Origin: Rhyacophila brunnea
Taxonomy: Eukaryota; Arthropoda; Insecta; Trichoptera; Rhyacophilidae
DNA length: 64,000 bases
Direction: 5' to 3'
NCBI GenBank assembly: GCA_022495005.1
Contig: JAGYXB010000270.1
Location: 62,001 to 126,000, forward strand
Shown: positions 11,815-23,334 of the stretch, piece after piece
How positions within the stretch are numbered: the first letter of the stretch is position 1
Layout of the letters: each line of letters begins with the position of its first letter
Translations under genes and position numbers: made by a program
The notes under the pieces: model-generated
Database searches by the model: none
What the model saw: only the letters and a program-made list of their open reading frames with translations
Told to the model about the DNA's origin: nothing

Positions 11815-14039
11815 TTCTAGATACCACTCACAGAACATAGCACAAATATGGCTTTATTACTTTTCTCAATTACCTACGCCATACATTTCGGTCCATCAAT
11901 TTTGAAACTGTATGCCAGAATTACTACTAATAGCTTCACCAAGTTTTTGTTTCTTATTTGGTGCAGCCATTTTTTGTGGGTAAAAATGAAATTGTTCGTT
12001 AATGTATAAATTAGTTTGGTTCTTAACGCACAAATTTAGACCAGAATTCCTTCGATCAGATCAGGCATTTTCTAGCTATAGTGGTCTAGGTTCGCAGTGC
12101 AGCATCCCCAGCCACCCGATGAGGTTAGTGCGATAATATTATATGTGACACATGAAGCCCAAGGACCGACCTATGCAATTATATAATTATATTAAACGTA
12201 ATGCTTATTCTTGAAGAGTATTTGCCTGCTATTTTTTGTACAATGCGATCTGTCATTTATTATTAGTATAAGTTTTTTTTTCTCCTTAAATGCGTGCCAT
12301 GCAAAATCATCGCGCGTGTCATAGGTTCACCACCAAGGTAATACACTGATTGTCTGATTAACCTTCCCTTTATGATGCTAATAAATTCTGTCCGTTCCGG
12401 TGGTGTCACCTTAGTTAGTATTAACAATATTAAAGTATGTAGAAGGAAAGTGTCTATTATGACAAAAGACAAATAAGGTTTCAGCATCATTATTCACAAT
12501 TTGTTTCATCTATAAAATGATTAAAAAGGCATAATAACCTAATTATAATAATACGAGTATTTCTATATATTCTTACAGCCAACAAGACATAATCCTATCT
12601 TGATCTCACGCCTTATTTTCATATCTCTATCTCACAATTGAGTATGTCTTTCTTTGTCGCATATACTTTTAGAATTATTTCTTTTGTTCGTAATTGAATA
12701 CGACACTCTGTACGTAATGTTAATTTATAATTTTATGAGACATCTGATCAAGGCCTGAACAAAAACGATGCATACGTGCGAGTGAGAAAGTATTCGGCAC
12801 CCTTATAATCTCTGCGACATGCGCTAGAGTACGATAAAAGGTTTACAGATGTGTGAGATGATTTGCTGTGGTGTCGCCGCCAAATCTTAGTTTGTTGCTT
12901 AACTAAGCGTTGATAACCTGCGAACGTGTGTTGCTAAAATTGATATTTTTTGTGTTAAACATAAAGTCAGTGGTAAATATTTTTAGTTAGTTAAGTAGAA
13001 AAGATGGTTCTGTGTTTGTATTAATATGTGGTAGTCGTACTGATAAGCAAGAAGATGGTATTACGTTTCATAGGTAGTTGATACATGTTCGTGATAATTT
13101 ATTTGTATATTATTATATATTTTAATATAAGTGACCTACTGTTTCTTTAAAATAACTTAAATTATGGATATCTTTACCTAATGGTTGCATTTTGATGCTT
13201 AAAAATACTATATAACGTAAAAAAAATAGAAAATTAGAATTTAATTCTGAGCGTCTAGTGCGAGCGCTTTGGGCGAGCACTAGCGAAATGGTCTATGGTC
13301 TCAAACATTTGTGTATGAATGCGTTCGCTCGCCCCCAAACCATATGCACGTCACGCAACTTCATTTAGCAATGCAACGGGTGGCGTCTAGATGTATCTAT
13401 AGTCTAAGCATCTGATAGATATCGATCAATTATATGTATTTACTGGGTATTGCCATCGATTTATAGATATCATTTTAATTAGATGTAATATTGATGATTC
13501 TAGGAATAGCCAAAATATGAAGATGATGAAGTTCATATCAATTAAAATTTTTGCAGTTTAATGGGCTGAGTAACCTAAGTACCTAAGATGGTATTACAGT
13601 AATGGAAGTGTTATTAAGAAGTGATTCCTCGGTTGGAAAAGGTTTGTAATGATCAGCAATCTCACCTATGAATATTGTCCGTGAGTATATCCAACTGACT
13701 TTATTTTGGGCAATCTTAGATACTATGTATAATTTAGAGTATTCAGACGATATCAATGACTTTGGACTCTAACTAGAGGGAGCCGTATGAATATTTTAAA
13801 TCACTCGATGGAGATTCCACATTTTTTTTTATTGCGGTTTGGCTGGTATTTCGGCTTAAATGTAAATTTTTCAGATGTATTTTTTGGTATTCTTTTGTAT
13901 GTGGTTTTCAACTGTGCGATTTCCTTCTATGGATGGCTTCAAAATAATATATGATGTCATATAGTTACCTCAATCCAAGCCTATTGGAGTTTTAATGTTG
14001 TTTTCGTACACGAATTTGAATTTAAATGCGTCTGTCAAT

Positions 14040-14370
14040 TACCTACTAGCTATGATTTATTCTGGATCAAGCCTATCAGGCACCATTAGCGAGGGGTGCA
14101 AGACTAGTCAATGCACTCCCCAAAAACGTAGACGTTGTCAGTGATGTGCTATGTATTTGAAATTTTATTTTTCTGTGTAAAATTATTGTACTTATGTTTA
14201 TTTTAAAATTATAATTATTATTATAATATTATATTCTCTTCTTCTCTCTTGTGAGGGTAATATTAATTGTTATAATGTAAATGTCATGTTGTGAACTTCT
14301 TGAATTTAGATTTGTTATGTCCACAATGTTTTGTTTTCTTAAATAAATAATAATTACAAGTTGAAAGCTT
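14040..14370 (+). mobile_element. Jockey-like LINE 3' end
   Basis: The frame GARLVNALPKNVDVVSDVLC, then Ile and a stop near 14160, looks like the last residues of a LINE ORF2. It is followed by a 3' tail (ATGTCATGTTGTGAAC, then TTTGTTATGTCCACAATG) shared with the copies at 50.3 and 62.3 kb and ending in A-rich AAATAAATAATAA. It is a 5'-truncated retrotransposon insertion in intron 1. Confidence 0.6.
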
Positions 14371-14595
14371 TGAAAGAATTGAAAAGATATTTTTCATTCT
14401 AGTGTTAATAAAATATTAAATATACATAGAATTGGTGGCATCTCTCACTGGTTTTTCTTAGCGGAGGTTTTTCCCGGTTTGATTCCCGAATTACAATAAA
14501 ATTCTGTTATATGTTTAACTGTTGTAATTAGGCTTCATGATGTGTTGTAGTGTAAAAAATTAAATAGTAGAAGTAAATCAAGTTTTTATAAATAC

Positions 14596-16633
14596 CTTTT
14601 GTTAACTTCTTCTGCACTTTAGGGCTTGCTTTATGAGGATGGTTGAAGGTGGATTCTCCGTCAGGTATAATTGAACCCTCAGACATGCGCCTCTTTTTTT
14701 TGTCTTGATTTGTTGTATCCGGTTTATCGTTGTACAAACCAAGGTGTATCCGTTCAAGGTTAACATAGACATTCTGGAAAGTTTCATCCATTAATTGTTC
14801 CTGCGTACTGCTTGAAGATTCATCATTCCCAGATTCAATATGTTCAACTATCGTTTTGCCAGATTTTTTCTGATTCTTTTTGTATTGCGTATTTCCTTTT
14901 GCGCTTTTCATTTTAGGCATTGAAACCATGGTATCTATGAGTCGCTTCGAAATCTTTTCACGCACGGGAGTAATCATTACTCGTTTAGAGTTTTGATTTT
15001 CAGAGATGTCCATCAAAAGTTTGAGTTCGTCATCGTAGCCAAAAAGTTTTTTATATGTATTTATTTTGATGGTAGCCCTTTGATACTTTCGGTGTACATT
15101 TTTGGCCTTCGTGTTGATTTTAGTCAAAGTCTTATTCCCTGGTTTGTGTCGTTCAGCCTTTTTCGAAGACTCTTCTGTCGGTTGCTGAACTTCTGACTGA
15201 TTATCGGTTAGATTTTTCAAATGTGACCGTAATTGTATTTTTTGAAATCCAATTTTGGTCCGATTATCAAACACAGAACTGCAACTTTTTCGTCTCATAG
15301 GTTTTTTGTCACAAGGAGATTTGCGTTTACTTTTCGGTTGCATAAGACTTTTCATGGAATCGTCATTATTTGTGTCCATTCCGTAGATGTTTTGCTTGTG
15401 AATATTAAAGTCAACCAAACGCACAATCGGTTTTTTGAAGTCTGCCATTTGAATTTCTGAAACCCCATCACTGGTTGAATGAATATCAGGGGTGCTGATC
15501 TCCGGAACTATAGTGCTGGAGTTAGATGCGGTATTACCGACAATGCTTCCGATAGAATGACCAATTCTATCGATGTTTAGTGAGATACGAATGGACGGCA
15601 CCTTCGGCACCTCCGGCACATCCACCGCCTCCGGTTCATTCAGTAATTCGTCTTCTGTAGTTTCTCCCATTTCTTCTTCGGTAGTTATCTCCGTCTCCTT
15701 GTCAGAATTCGCAGAATCTGATTTTTCATGATCACATAATATTTGATCTGTGACTACTTCTGCAGTTAGTGGCGTGTTTGACGATACTTGATCTACTTTT
15801 TCATTAATTTCCTTCGATGATTCACCAAAATTATTACATAATGGAGGAATGTGAAAGGAATTCGACATTGACTGATCTGGATTCACTGCGGAAATATCAG
15901 GTTGCAGGGGTTCTACCATGTGTTGTGATGAATTATTAAAATCAAATTCTTCCAATAATTGTGACGCTTGCAAGTGTTCAATTGGAGGATGTGATGAAGT
16001 CGCTGCAGTATTATTAGTCCCTTCTTCCATATCGATGATCACCGGTATTGGAAGATTAGATTGTAAGTCTTGAGTACAATTACTCTCTTCTACGATATTA
16101 ACGATCTTTGGTATTGTAGCTTGACTGTCAGCCTGCAAGTCTTGTGTAATGGCACTATTACCACCTTCTTCCATATTAAAGAGCGATTGCATTCCGAGAT
16201 GAGCCGGTATGTGCGATTGCAAGACTCGCCAAGATTCTAGCATAGATTCTGATGATGATATATTAGATCGCCATTCTTCCACCGCGGCATGTGGCGATCT
16301 GGAAGATTGTGACATTGCGAGCTGTGATGTAGAAACTACAGTCGAAGCCTCCGGTGCCATGTTTTTGGTTAGTGGTACAAAATGACGATGCTCCTCAGAC
16401 GCTTCAGAGTTTCTTTGATTCGGTGAGACCTCCTCTACGATAAAATTTGCTCCTAAAACTATACGTACCACTTTGCTCATGTGTCGGTACATGGATTGGA
16501 AATCAAAGTTATAATGATTTTCTAGGTCCTTTCCGTCTTCCTTCTCCCTGTGAATGCGCATGGCAATGTCCAGGGAAAAACATATTGGGCAGCTGGTGCT
16601 GCATCCCATGGCGAGTGCTGAATATGGTGGCAT
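14596..16633 (-). CDS. First coding exon of orphan protein
   Basis: Residues 1-679 plus one base. The start chosen is the first ATG of the main frame after an in-frame stop (MPPYSALAMGC; context AAGAAACATG, A at -3). A second ATG eight codons on, or MSKVV further in, cannot be excluded. Near the N-terminus is a Cys group C-x3-C-x2-C (CSTSCPIC). The rest is Ser/Thr/Asn-rich with an acidic stretch (TEEEMGETTEDEL), a basic bipartite-like cluster near residues 430-450 (KSKRKSPCDKKPMRRKS), and a second near 644 (KKKRRMSE). A more ordered-looking part, KIQLRSHLKNL through TIKINTYKKLFGYDDEL, lies between. The donor AAAAG then GTATTT leaves one base (phase 1). With the other two exons the total is 6378 nt, an exact 2125 codons plus stop. 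The function is unknown; a nuclear location is inferred from the basic clusters. Confidence 0.8.
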
Positions 16634-16749
16634 GTTTCTTGAACAATGTCTCAATTGAGCGCTTCAATGTTTCTCGGGCGAATCATGAACTGAAGTCGCG
16701 ATATTCTTGGACTCCTTCATTGCCGGGCGAAGATCTAGTCTCGAAATTT
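16634..16749 (-). promoter_or_regulatory. 5' untranslated part of exon 1 with in-frame uORF
   Basis: A strong acceptor (TTTCTTTTTTTTTCAG on the minus strand, AG at 16750-16751) opens this exon, so at least one further untranslated exon should lie upstream, to the right. Within it, an ATG at 16720 opens an 18-codon uORF (MKESKNIATSVHDSPEKH) ending in TGA at 16664. This is in the same frame as, and 30 nt before, the proposed main start, so it may dampen translation. Confidence 0.55.
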
Positions 16750-16989
16750 CTGAAAAAAAAAGAAAAAAGTAAATAGTTTTTTTATATTAAAATGCATATT
16801 ATGTTAAGAGATTGCTCACAGAACCAAACTGATATGAAGCGCTTTTGGGCGTCTAAATACATTGTAGTACAAAAGTGACCTCCCAGTGTATCTTAAGCAT
16901 AAAGTGTGTGCCGATGTGTGCTACTAGTGCTTAAGTATGTATGTGAAACATATACACTTAATGTAAGAGAAATACAAATATTATGAGTA

Positions 16990-17770
16990 GCACAACGTGG
17001 CATGGAAAGGTGTGTATAACGTGGAAAGACCACAGAAGAAACCAATGGATAATGAGACAGACAAGATTACGCGATGTGATAGAGGTCGCATAGCAGATGA
17101 AATAGTAATAGACGTGTCGCTTGCCGAGTGGATAACCGCTGGACAAATGTCGTCACACAGTGGTATCCAAGTGGTACTAAAGGACGCCCTAAAACCCACT
17201 GGATAGATAAACTCATAATTTTCAGCAGATGAACGTAGCAGTGAAGAACTAGGGTCCGAGGAGATCGGTTAAGATTGCGAGACTGCGCTGGCTACGTCAT
17301 ATGTACCCTATTATATCCAGCAATGAGAGTAATGTCGAAGATGCAGACCAAAAATTCGCTGACTGGGTGGAGTCACCAATAAGTGCCGCATGTTTGGAGT
17401 AGGTAGGTACCGAACTGAAAAGTCACTATGAATAGGGACAGGTGGAGTGATTTGTCGGAGGAAGCCAGGCTACACCAAAGGATCTTTGGCGGACCCCTCT
17501 ACCTATCGCTAAGGATAAAGGCTGTGTGACATTCTACAGTAGCGTTTACTAAATAGGCGCGTACTGACTGAGTGAGCAGCCTCGCGTGGTCGTGACGTGA
17601 TAACATTATTGAAGAAAAATAGCGCCATATTTTGTACTATTAGAACAAATTTGTGAGTGTGATTATCTCACTTATCTGGTCGACTCACCACGCGGGGCGC
17701 CTCCTGAGCCCGGGCACCCAAGGTAGAGCCCTGTCATCCCCTCCTACAGCAAGAGAGGTGCTGTTAAAAT
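16990..17770 (+). mobile_element. Retrotransposon debris and repeat family R copy 1
   Basis: The left part holds broken plus-strand frames with LINE-like phrases (GRPKTHWIDKL near 17190). From about 17480 the sequence matches family R at 39.8 kb and, inverted, 30.3 kb: blocks CTACCTATCGCTAAGGATAA, AACAAATTTGTGA and AGCCCTGTCA occur in the same order. No intact frame remains. The family may be a LINE 3' end; I cannot define its borders. Confidence 0.5.
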
Positions 17771-17939
17771 ATAGCATTTATTTCAACAATTACAAACATC
17801 TTATTGTAATTGTTACAATACGTGCTAAGACTTTGATAGAAACCTATCCTAAGTTTGATAACATTTATCACTTTATCACTTTAGCGGTCGATAAGTAGTA
17901 TAGAATAGACCCACAGAACCGCCGAGCGCGTAGGCTTGC

Positions 17940-18340
17940 TAAAAGCTGTCGAGTTTTATCTGATATGATACGAACGAGGCCATGTTAGATAGTACAGAGT
18001 TATTCAAAAGTTAGTTCAAGACACTGGTGTGTGTGTGCCTGTTAACGCTAAACCACAGTTATTGATGAATTCAATCCTACAGACATATCTATCCTCATCA
18101 ATCATACAACTCATCATCATTCATCAACCTCATTATCATTCATAAACACTGTAACGTCAAGTGCCGCGCACCGGGTAATCAAAACAAACAATACCGCGCG
18201 AGTGACTGTGCAACCAGACCACGGAGCTATCATAAATCATCATAAAGGTCAGTGTCTGGCATTCTGTTAAATCGCCCCCCCCCCTAGATCCGGTATCCAC
18301 ATTATCCTTAAAATTACAGTCCACTTGCGAAAAGCGCCAC
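17940..18340. repeat. Interspersed repeat, copy 1 (partner at 38.75 kb)
   Basis: Shares ordered blocks with 38750-39290: AATCATACA, ATCATCATTCATCAACCTC (variant in the partner), AAATCATCATAAAGGTCAGT and a C-rich CCCCCCCCTA stretch. A CATCAT-rich stretch is included. No frame or terminal repeat is seen. The type is unknown. Confidence 0.5.
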
Positions 18341-18419
18341 CAATATTATCTTAAATAATGATGCCGAAGTGTAGATTTTTGGCTACTTGTCTATTCATAG
18401 TGACGGGTTGTATTTTTAT

Positions 18420-18590
18420 ACGCACTGAAAATTGTAAGTAAATGTCATAGCAGTAGTGTGAAGTTCTCTGCAAACGAATTTGCAATGCGAAATCATTTTT
18501 AACTAACTTAAATCAGTGGACAACTCGTCCCTTTTTTGCTTCAAATTCATACATTCAGGCTCCATCTCCATAGGTATAAAAAAGGATTTT
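18420..18590. repeat. Dispersed repeat (partner at 41.68 kb)
   Basis: AAATGTCATAGCAGTAGTGT and the following roughly 100 bp recur near 41680-41800 in the same orientation with moderate divergence. No coding content is visible. Confidence 0.5.
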
Positions 18591-18779
18591 TTCGACGTCT
18601 TTTGGTATTAAACCTATGTGGCATCTAACTATTAAAATAGTAAGGTACAGCATTCATAGTTATGAATTCTTACGCATATATACATACATTTAGATAGGGG
18701 AAGTCCGGGTAAGGCGGACCATTTAAGGAAATATGATAAAAAGCATATTTATTTATTTTTTAATTGATTCTACAACCCT

Positions 18780-18990
18780 ATGAAAGACCTGGATCACCTC
18801 AGGAAGACGTTTCGTGACGGTTTTTTTTATGGGAAATGGATGTAGGTCACATGCTCAACCTATTAGATCCATGACGCACTGAAAAAAAAACAATATGTGA
18901 ATTTTCCAGACCCGCGTTCGAACCCAAGACCCACGAATTCATAAGCCGACACCGTGTTATCGCTCAGCCAACGCGCACGCGTATATCATC
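18780..18990 (-). mobile_element. SINE-A copy 1
   Basis: On the minus strand the head reads GCGTTGGCTGAGCGATAAC (A-box-like) and GGGTTCGAACGCGG (B-box-like), as in a tRNA-derived promoter. It is followed by the SINE-A body (ACATATTG, then ATCCATTTCCC) found at 46.7, 47.0 and 58.9 kb. This copy has the best preserved A box of the four. Confidence 0.6.
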
Positions 18991-19076
18991 ATTCAAATCT
19001 TTTAACAAAAACTAAAATAATATTGTTAGAGTCCCTATCCTCCCTTTGCTATATGTGAAAAATGTCAACGCACCAA

Positions 19077-19531
19077 TTTATTTATTTATTTATTTATTTA
19101 TAAAAAGAGTATTACGGCATTACAGTTATTGGCCAATGCGCCATAATACATAATAAATACAAATGTATAAAAATATCTTAATTGCAAATAACAATAAAAA
19201 GACAGCATGTGTAAATATTAATGAAATATGACAATTTATACAATTATAAATTTAACCTATTTAATACGTCCACAAACATTATATAGGTAATAAAAAACAA
19301 ATCAACCTTTATGGTGCCATCAAATAAGTTAATTGCACGATACACAGCATCATGAAACATAACATCTGTCCTGCGACGAGGTATCTTGAAGACCGTGGAG
19401 CTATGAGTGATATTGGTGGGAACATGAAAATTAATATTTGCCAGTATATACGGATTGTAAATGAACCCACGAAGAAGTAAAAAGAAATGCTTTAAAAGAA
19501 CAATTACTCTTCGGGTAGACAGGGATTGCAA
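19077..19531 (-). mobile_element. Jockey-like LINE C-terminus with (TAAA)n tail
   Basis: The minus frame 19244-19531 reads LLLRGFIYNPYILANINF, then VPTNITHSSTVFKIPRRRTD, a pattern typical of the last part of jockey-group reverse transcriptase proteins. It ends at a TAA and is followed by an A-rich tail that appears on the plus strand as (TTTA)n at 19077-19100. It is truncated at its 5' end. It differs from the jockey-like lineage at 61 kb. Confidence 0.65.
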
Positions 19532-19831
19532 CGTATAAGTTCCATTATCTCAAAAAGTAGATCGACGACACCCATGTTTGTTTTACATTTAAATCCAGAA
19601 ATCTTACAAAACTATTAGTGAAGGTCAGATCGGATCATTAATAAAATGTTATTTTTTTGTATATTATCGTATGTAGATTAAAAGTTTGGTCTACCGAACC
19701 GTCCGAAGATGTCAATAGAATATAATATCATGGTATTATCATCTGTGTACCGAATTTAAAGTTTCTGTGGAAACGGGAAGAAGTCGAAAAAGTTATTCGA
19801 GCAAGACAGAAAAAGATAGATTTTATACAAC

Positions 19832-20292
19832 ATATTTTACAACGTTTTTATTAGCTCGTATTCTTGTTTGTCCGGTGGTTGTTTATCATTTTTGTTGGAC
19901 ATTTGAAACTTTTAGAATATATCCGAACACGATGCCAATGCATTCTTTTAATACTTTTAGCCATCTTTAAGCAGAATTAAATTCATTTTCAGTTAATTCT
20001 GTTTTGTACGGAAAGTTATTTCAGAAAAATCCGTAAAAAGAAGATTATTATTGGTTGCTAAGGGGGTGGTCCTAGCAACTACATTGTTAATATATACGTG
20101 CGTTACTATGGAAATCAAAATGACATTTCAGTATTCTATATTTGTTTGTTTGTTTTTTTTTTATTTACTTCATATCAAGTACAAGTGTGAGCATATTGAG
20201 CATAATAACTATAATTAATATTAAGCAACAGGATATTTAAAAACGTTGTATTTAAAAAGTTCTTTTTATCCTGTAATTATTTTTGTAATAGA
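19832..20292. repeat. Dispersed repeat X, copy 1 (with X-box-like palindrome)
   Basis: About 460 bp match 57429-57915 in the same orientation. Both copies carry GGTTGCTAAGGGGGTGGT followed by an inverted CTTAGCAAC or CCTAGCAAC, a palindrome resembling an RFX X-box, and near their ends a short inverted TACAACGTTTTTA, though similarity continues some 40 bp past it. No target duplication could be fixed. It is possibly a non-autonomous DNA element. Confidence 0.55.
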
Positions 20293-20699
20293 CTAATATG
20301 TCTTATAAAATAGAAAATAACATTATCTTTTTCAAATACATCTGAGTGCGAATGAAAAAGCGAGATAAGGCTTTAAGTTGATATGCCAAATTAACCGTAA
20401 TGCAGTTTGAATTCATAAATAAGAAAAAAGGATGTGATAAATTAATAAACGCCTCTGAATATTATTAGTGAATTTCACACAAAAAACAGCTTCTCATAAA
20501 ATTTCTTTTGGCCCTCCCGAAAAGTAGTGATTTTAGACTTATCTCCATTTTCATCTCGCATACAGATATACTTTTCACATTACTTCTGCATATTACATAT
20601 AGGGTCAGGAATATTTGAATATATAACTTGTAAGTAAGTGCATGGTTGTTTTTATAAATAAAACAATGTATAACGAAACAATATGCCAGAAGATATTAA

Positions 20700-20918
20700 A
20701 AATCACCCACGTCACTGGTCCCAGCCCATCGCACAATAATATTTTGCCACAAGTCCAATGATGCATCTCCACTCTTCTTCTTCTGTTGTAAGGAGTTGTT
20801 TTGATATAACCATTCCGTAAAGATTCCCACCCTAAATGAAGACAAATATACTTCATCAAGGACGGTATCCTTACGAAATAATAATCATTTTCCACCATTG
20901 GTTTCACTGCCGTTGCAG
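20700..20918 (-). CDS. Possible coding exon, unassigned
   Basis: On the minus strand a fair acceptor (ATAAGTGTGATTTCAG) precedes an open stretch. One frame reads VKPMVENDYYFVRIPSLMKY and onward without stops. Another, broken by one TGA, reads LDEVYLSSFRVGIFTEWLYQ and then a Lys/Asp/Trp-bearing segment that also looks protein-like. No convincing donor was found and no family is recognised. It could be a lost exon, a processed fragment or chance. Confidence 0.2.
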
Positions 20919-21224
20919 AACTGAAATCACACTTATTTCAATACATTTTAATTATCGACATGAGATTATAAAATTTACATTCGAAATGTTTACAGTTCAC
21001 AACAAGAAATGAAAATATTATAAAGATAAATACCTACATACAATGAAAACAGTGAGAGACAATTCATATAATATAAAGTAAATATTCAATAATACGCAAT
21101 ATTCAATAAGAAAGCTGCAATGTTCTTTTGTCAGGGTCTAAATTTTAAAATAAATAGATCGAGCAATGAACGGTTCAAATTTATTGCCTTGTGAACGGAA
21201 AAATACTTATTCTATTCTTTATTT

Positions 21225-22320
21225 AGTGTTTCCCAAAGTGTGGTACGCGTACTCCCTGGGGTACGGGAAGAGTTTGATGGGGGGGGGGGGTATGCGCTGC
21301 ACCGGGCTTTGTCTGCGCTTGGCGCAACTAGGGACTCCAATCCCGGGATCCTGAGCTATTTTCGATCCCTATGAATCCCGGGATTGATAAACATAATCCC
21401 GAAAGTTTCGGGATTGATTTTTTATCAATTTTTATGGAAAATAAAATAAAAACAAAAATATAACAGAAAAAATACTTTTATTAACAAATAACTACATTAG
21501 AAATAAACTGAGTTTTAATGAAGTTTGATTTATACCCATGTGTAAGTTGCTGATTCACTTTATTTTTTCACATAAATTAATAAAAATGAGAATGATTGGA
21601 AAAAAACAATGCTTCGCACTATTAACAAAGTAATTTCACCATGATCTCATACGTTTTACGTCAGTTTCATATTTAGCCGACTAATTAGATTTATGAAGCG
21701 GAAAGGCCATAAGTACCTACACCATGAGTTGCTTTACTATTTTAAATCTCGCTAACCCATACATTAAGTCTTTACTATCAGAAACAGCAATCTCATATTA
21801 AATTCACATTATTATTTATATTACAATATTATTTACTCATTAAACTTATGTATTTCCAAGATTGAACGTATACAATATTAACAATAAATGTCTTAAATAG
21901 TGTAAATTATACTAGATTTATTTTTGACTGATTTTATCAATGTTATTTTTAAATATACAAATTTTATATTGACAATGGAAAAAAATGCCAATCCCGGGAT
22001 TGTCAAATTGTAATCCCGAAATCCCGGGATCAGATTTTTGGCTCGGGAATGGATTCCCTAGGTACAACAAGCATTAATACAACATCTATGCTAGAAGGTT
22101 TATCGCATGCGGAAGAAGAGCAATTATTCTTGGAAATAGCTTCAGACGGATTCTGGAAAAATAAATATAATATGGAGTGTATCTACTTAAATGCAACATG
22201 TGTATCCAGTTTTAACAGAGAAAGTCCTGAAATACATCATGCCTTTTCGAATTTCATATGTGTAGTTGCTTTTTCAGCATTTGTAGACATCGAGGTGAAG
22301 CCTTTACTGAGCCCTTTTTA
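21225..22320 (+). pseudogene. BED-type hAT transposon remnant
   Basis: The left edge AGTGTTTCCCAAAGTGTGG followed by GTACGCGTAC is a common hAT terminus. At 22070-22320 the frame reads GLSHAEEEQLFLEIASDG, then ESPEIHHAFSNFICVVAFSA, which resembles the C-terminus of ZBED/FAM200-type hAT transposases. The two parts are separated by a 732-bp miniature element (21329-22060) that inserted into it. The right end was not found. Confidence 0.55.
21329..22060. mobile_element. hAT miniature element, CCCGGGATT-rich ends
   Basis: It starts TAGGGACTCCAATCCCGGG and ends with its near inverse GGGAATGGATTCCCTA. The flanking octamers are GGCGCAAC (21321-21328) and GGTACAAC (22061-22068), a 6/8 target duplication. 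Several copies of ATCCCGGGATT lie near both ends. A second copy is at 55173-55912. Interior A+T-rich, no frame. Confidence 0.8.
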
Positions 22321-23110
22321 AAGAGGCACCTAGCAGAAAAATACGAAGCATGCAATTTGAGACATTTTTTTGATAATGTACAATTTCAACTGTATTAATT
22401 AATAAATATGTAGGTATCTGAAAACATTAAGAGCGTATATAAGTGAAACGGCAAATAATTTTCAACTGTATGTGGAACGAAATTACGGCCGCGTTGCCAT
22501 TCAGAGAGCGATAGTCGAGGTGTCTGATGAAAATATTCTTAAATCGTGTAAAGATGACTAAAAAACTTGAAAAGAAAACATGTCAATGAATATATTATTA
22601 TTATTACGAATATAATAATAAACATAACATAAAAAGGACGCATGTTGAACTTTTTTGACAAATTATATTTCGTTCGGCTTGCGTCATTTGCACCCGCGAC
22701 CCGCGATCCGCGCATCGCCTAGTCACGATCTTTTTAGACCATGCCTCAGCTGAGGTATAGCCTTAAAAAGATTTTTTTTCAAAAGTCAAAGATAAACCTT
22801 CAATAATTTAAGAAAAATGTCATAAAATGTGAATTTTGTTTACGTCCCCATCTTATTATAACATTTACTTTTATCGTCATATTTATTATTAAAATTTAGT
22901 GTATTAAGTTTTCAATTTTTCTTTGGAAAGATTTTTGACTAATTAGTATTACATGGTTTTAATATTTTTTATATTAATTTAAAAAACATCGATTTTTATA
23001 AAAATATACATGTGTATAACTTGAAATTCTTTTTATTTATATCAAATCAGCTATTGTGACCATACCTAAATAAGATTTGATTTGACACAATTCATGTGAT
23101 ATGATGAGAC
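22321..23110 (+). repeat. BED-fragment repeat, copy A (interrupted)
   Basis: It begins with AAGAGGCACCTAGCAGAAAA, translatable as KRHLAEKYEACNLRHF, which resembles the end of a BED zinc finger. About 450 bp of A+T-rich sequence follow. The same unit recurs directly at 23335 and inverted up to 24140. A TTAA-flanked element sits inside this copy at 22431-22762. Confidence 0.65.
22431..22762 (-). mobile_element. TTAA-flanked element, copy 1
   Basis: It is bounded by TTAA on both sides (22427-22430 and 22763-22766). The repeat unit it interrupts has a single CTAA or TTAA at the same place in its other two copies (near 23437 and 24045), so the empty site is seen. It is homologous, in reverse, to 36084-37180 and 53713-54096 (shared block AGGCGATGCGCGGATTGTG, with differences here). 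TTAA targeting is typical of piggyBac-like elements, but no terminal inverted repeat is obvious. Confidence 0.65.
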
Positions 23111-23334
23111 GCCATCTATAAATGGTAATTATTAATAATCTAGAAACCGGGACAAATTCGATAAACACGTGTGAATGCGGAAGCAAAATATTCAATAGAA
23201 ATTTGATGGTAGTCCGGTACTATTAATACAATGATTTTTAAAAAAAACTAACTATCTATTGATGATCGTATCAAGTATAATGGAAAATAAACATTTTATT
23301 AGTTCGTTATCGTCGCCACAGTATACTATCAGAG

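Larger units (their letters stand above)
9976..14595 (-). other. Intron 1 of the orphan gene
   Basis: It runs from donor AAAAG then GTATTT (GT at 14594-14595) to the acceptor at 9976. It contains a dead hAT transposase gene (10821-11814) and a jockey-like 3' tail (about 14040-14370). In 11823-14030 I find no supported gene or bounded element. Confidence 0.7.

Noticed and set aside
19077..19100. Independent microsatellite
   Set aside because: The (TTTA)n run is the A-rich 3' tail of the minus-strand LINE that follows it.
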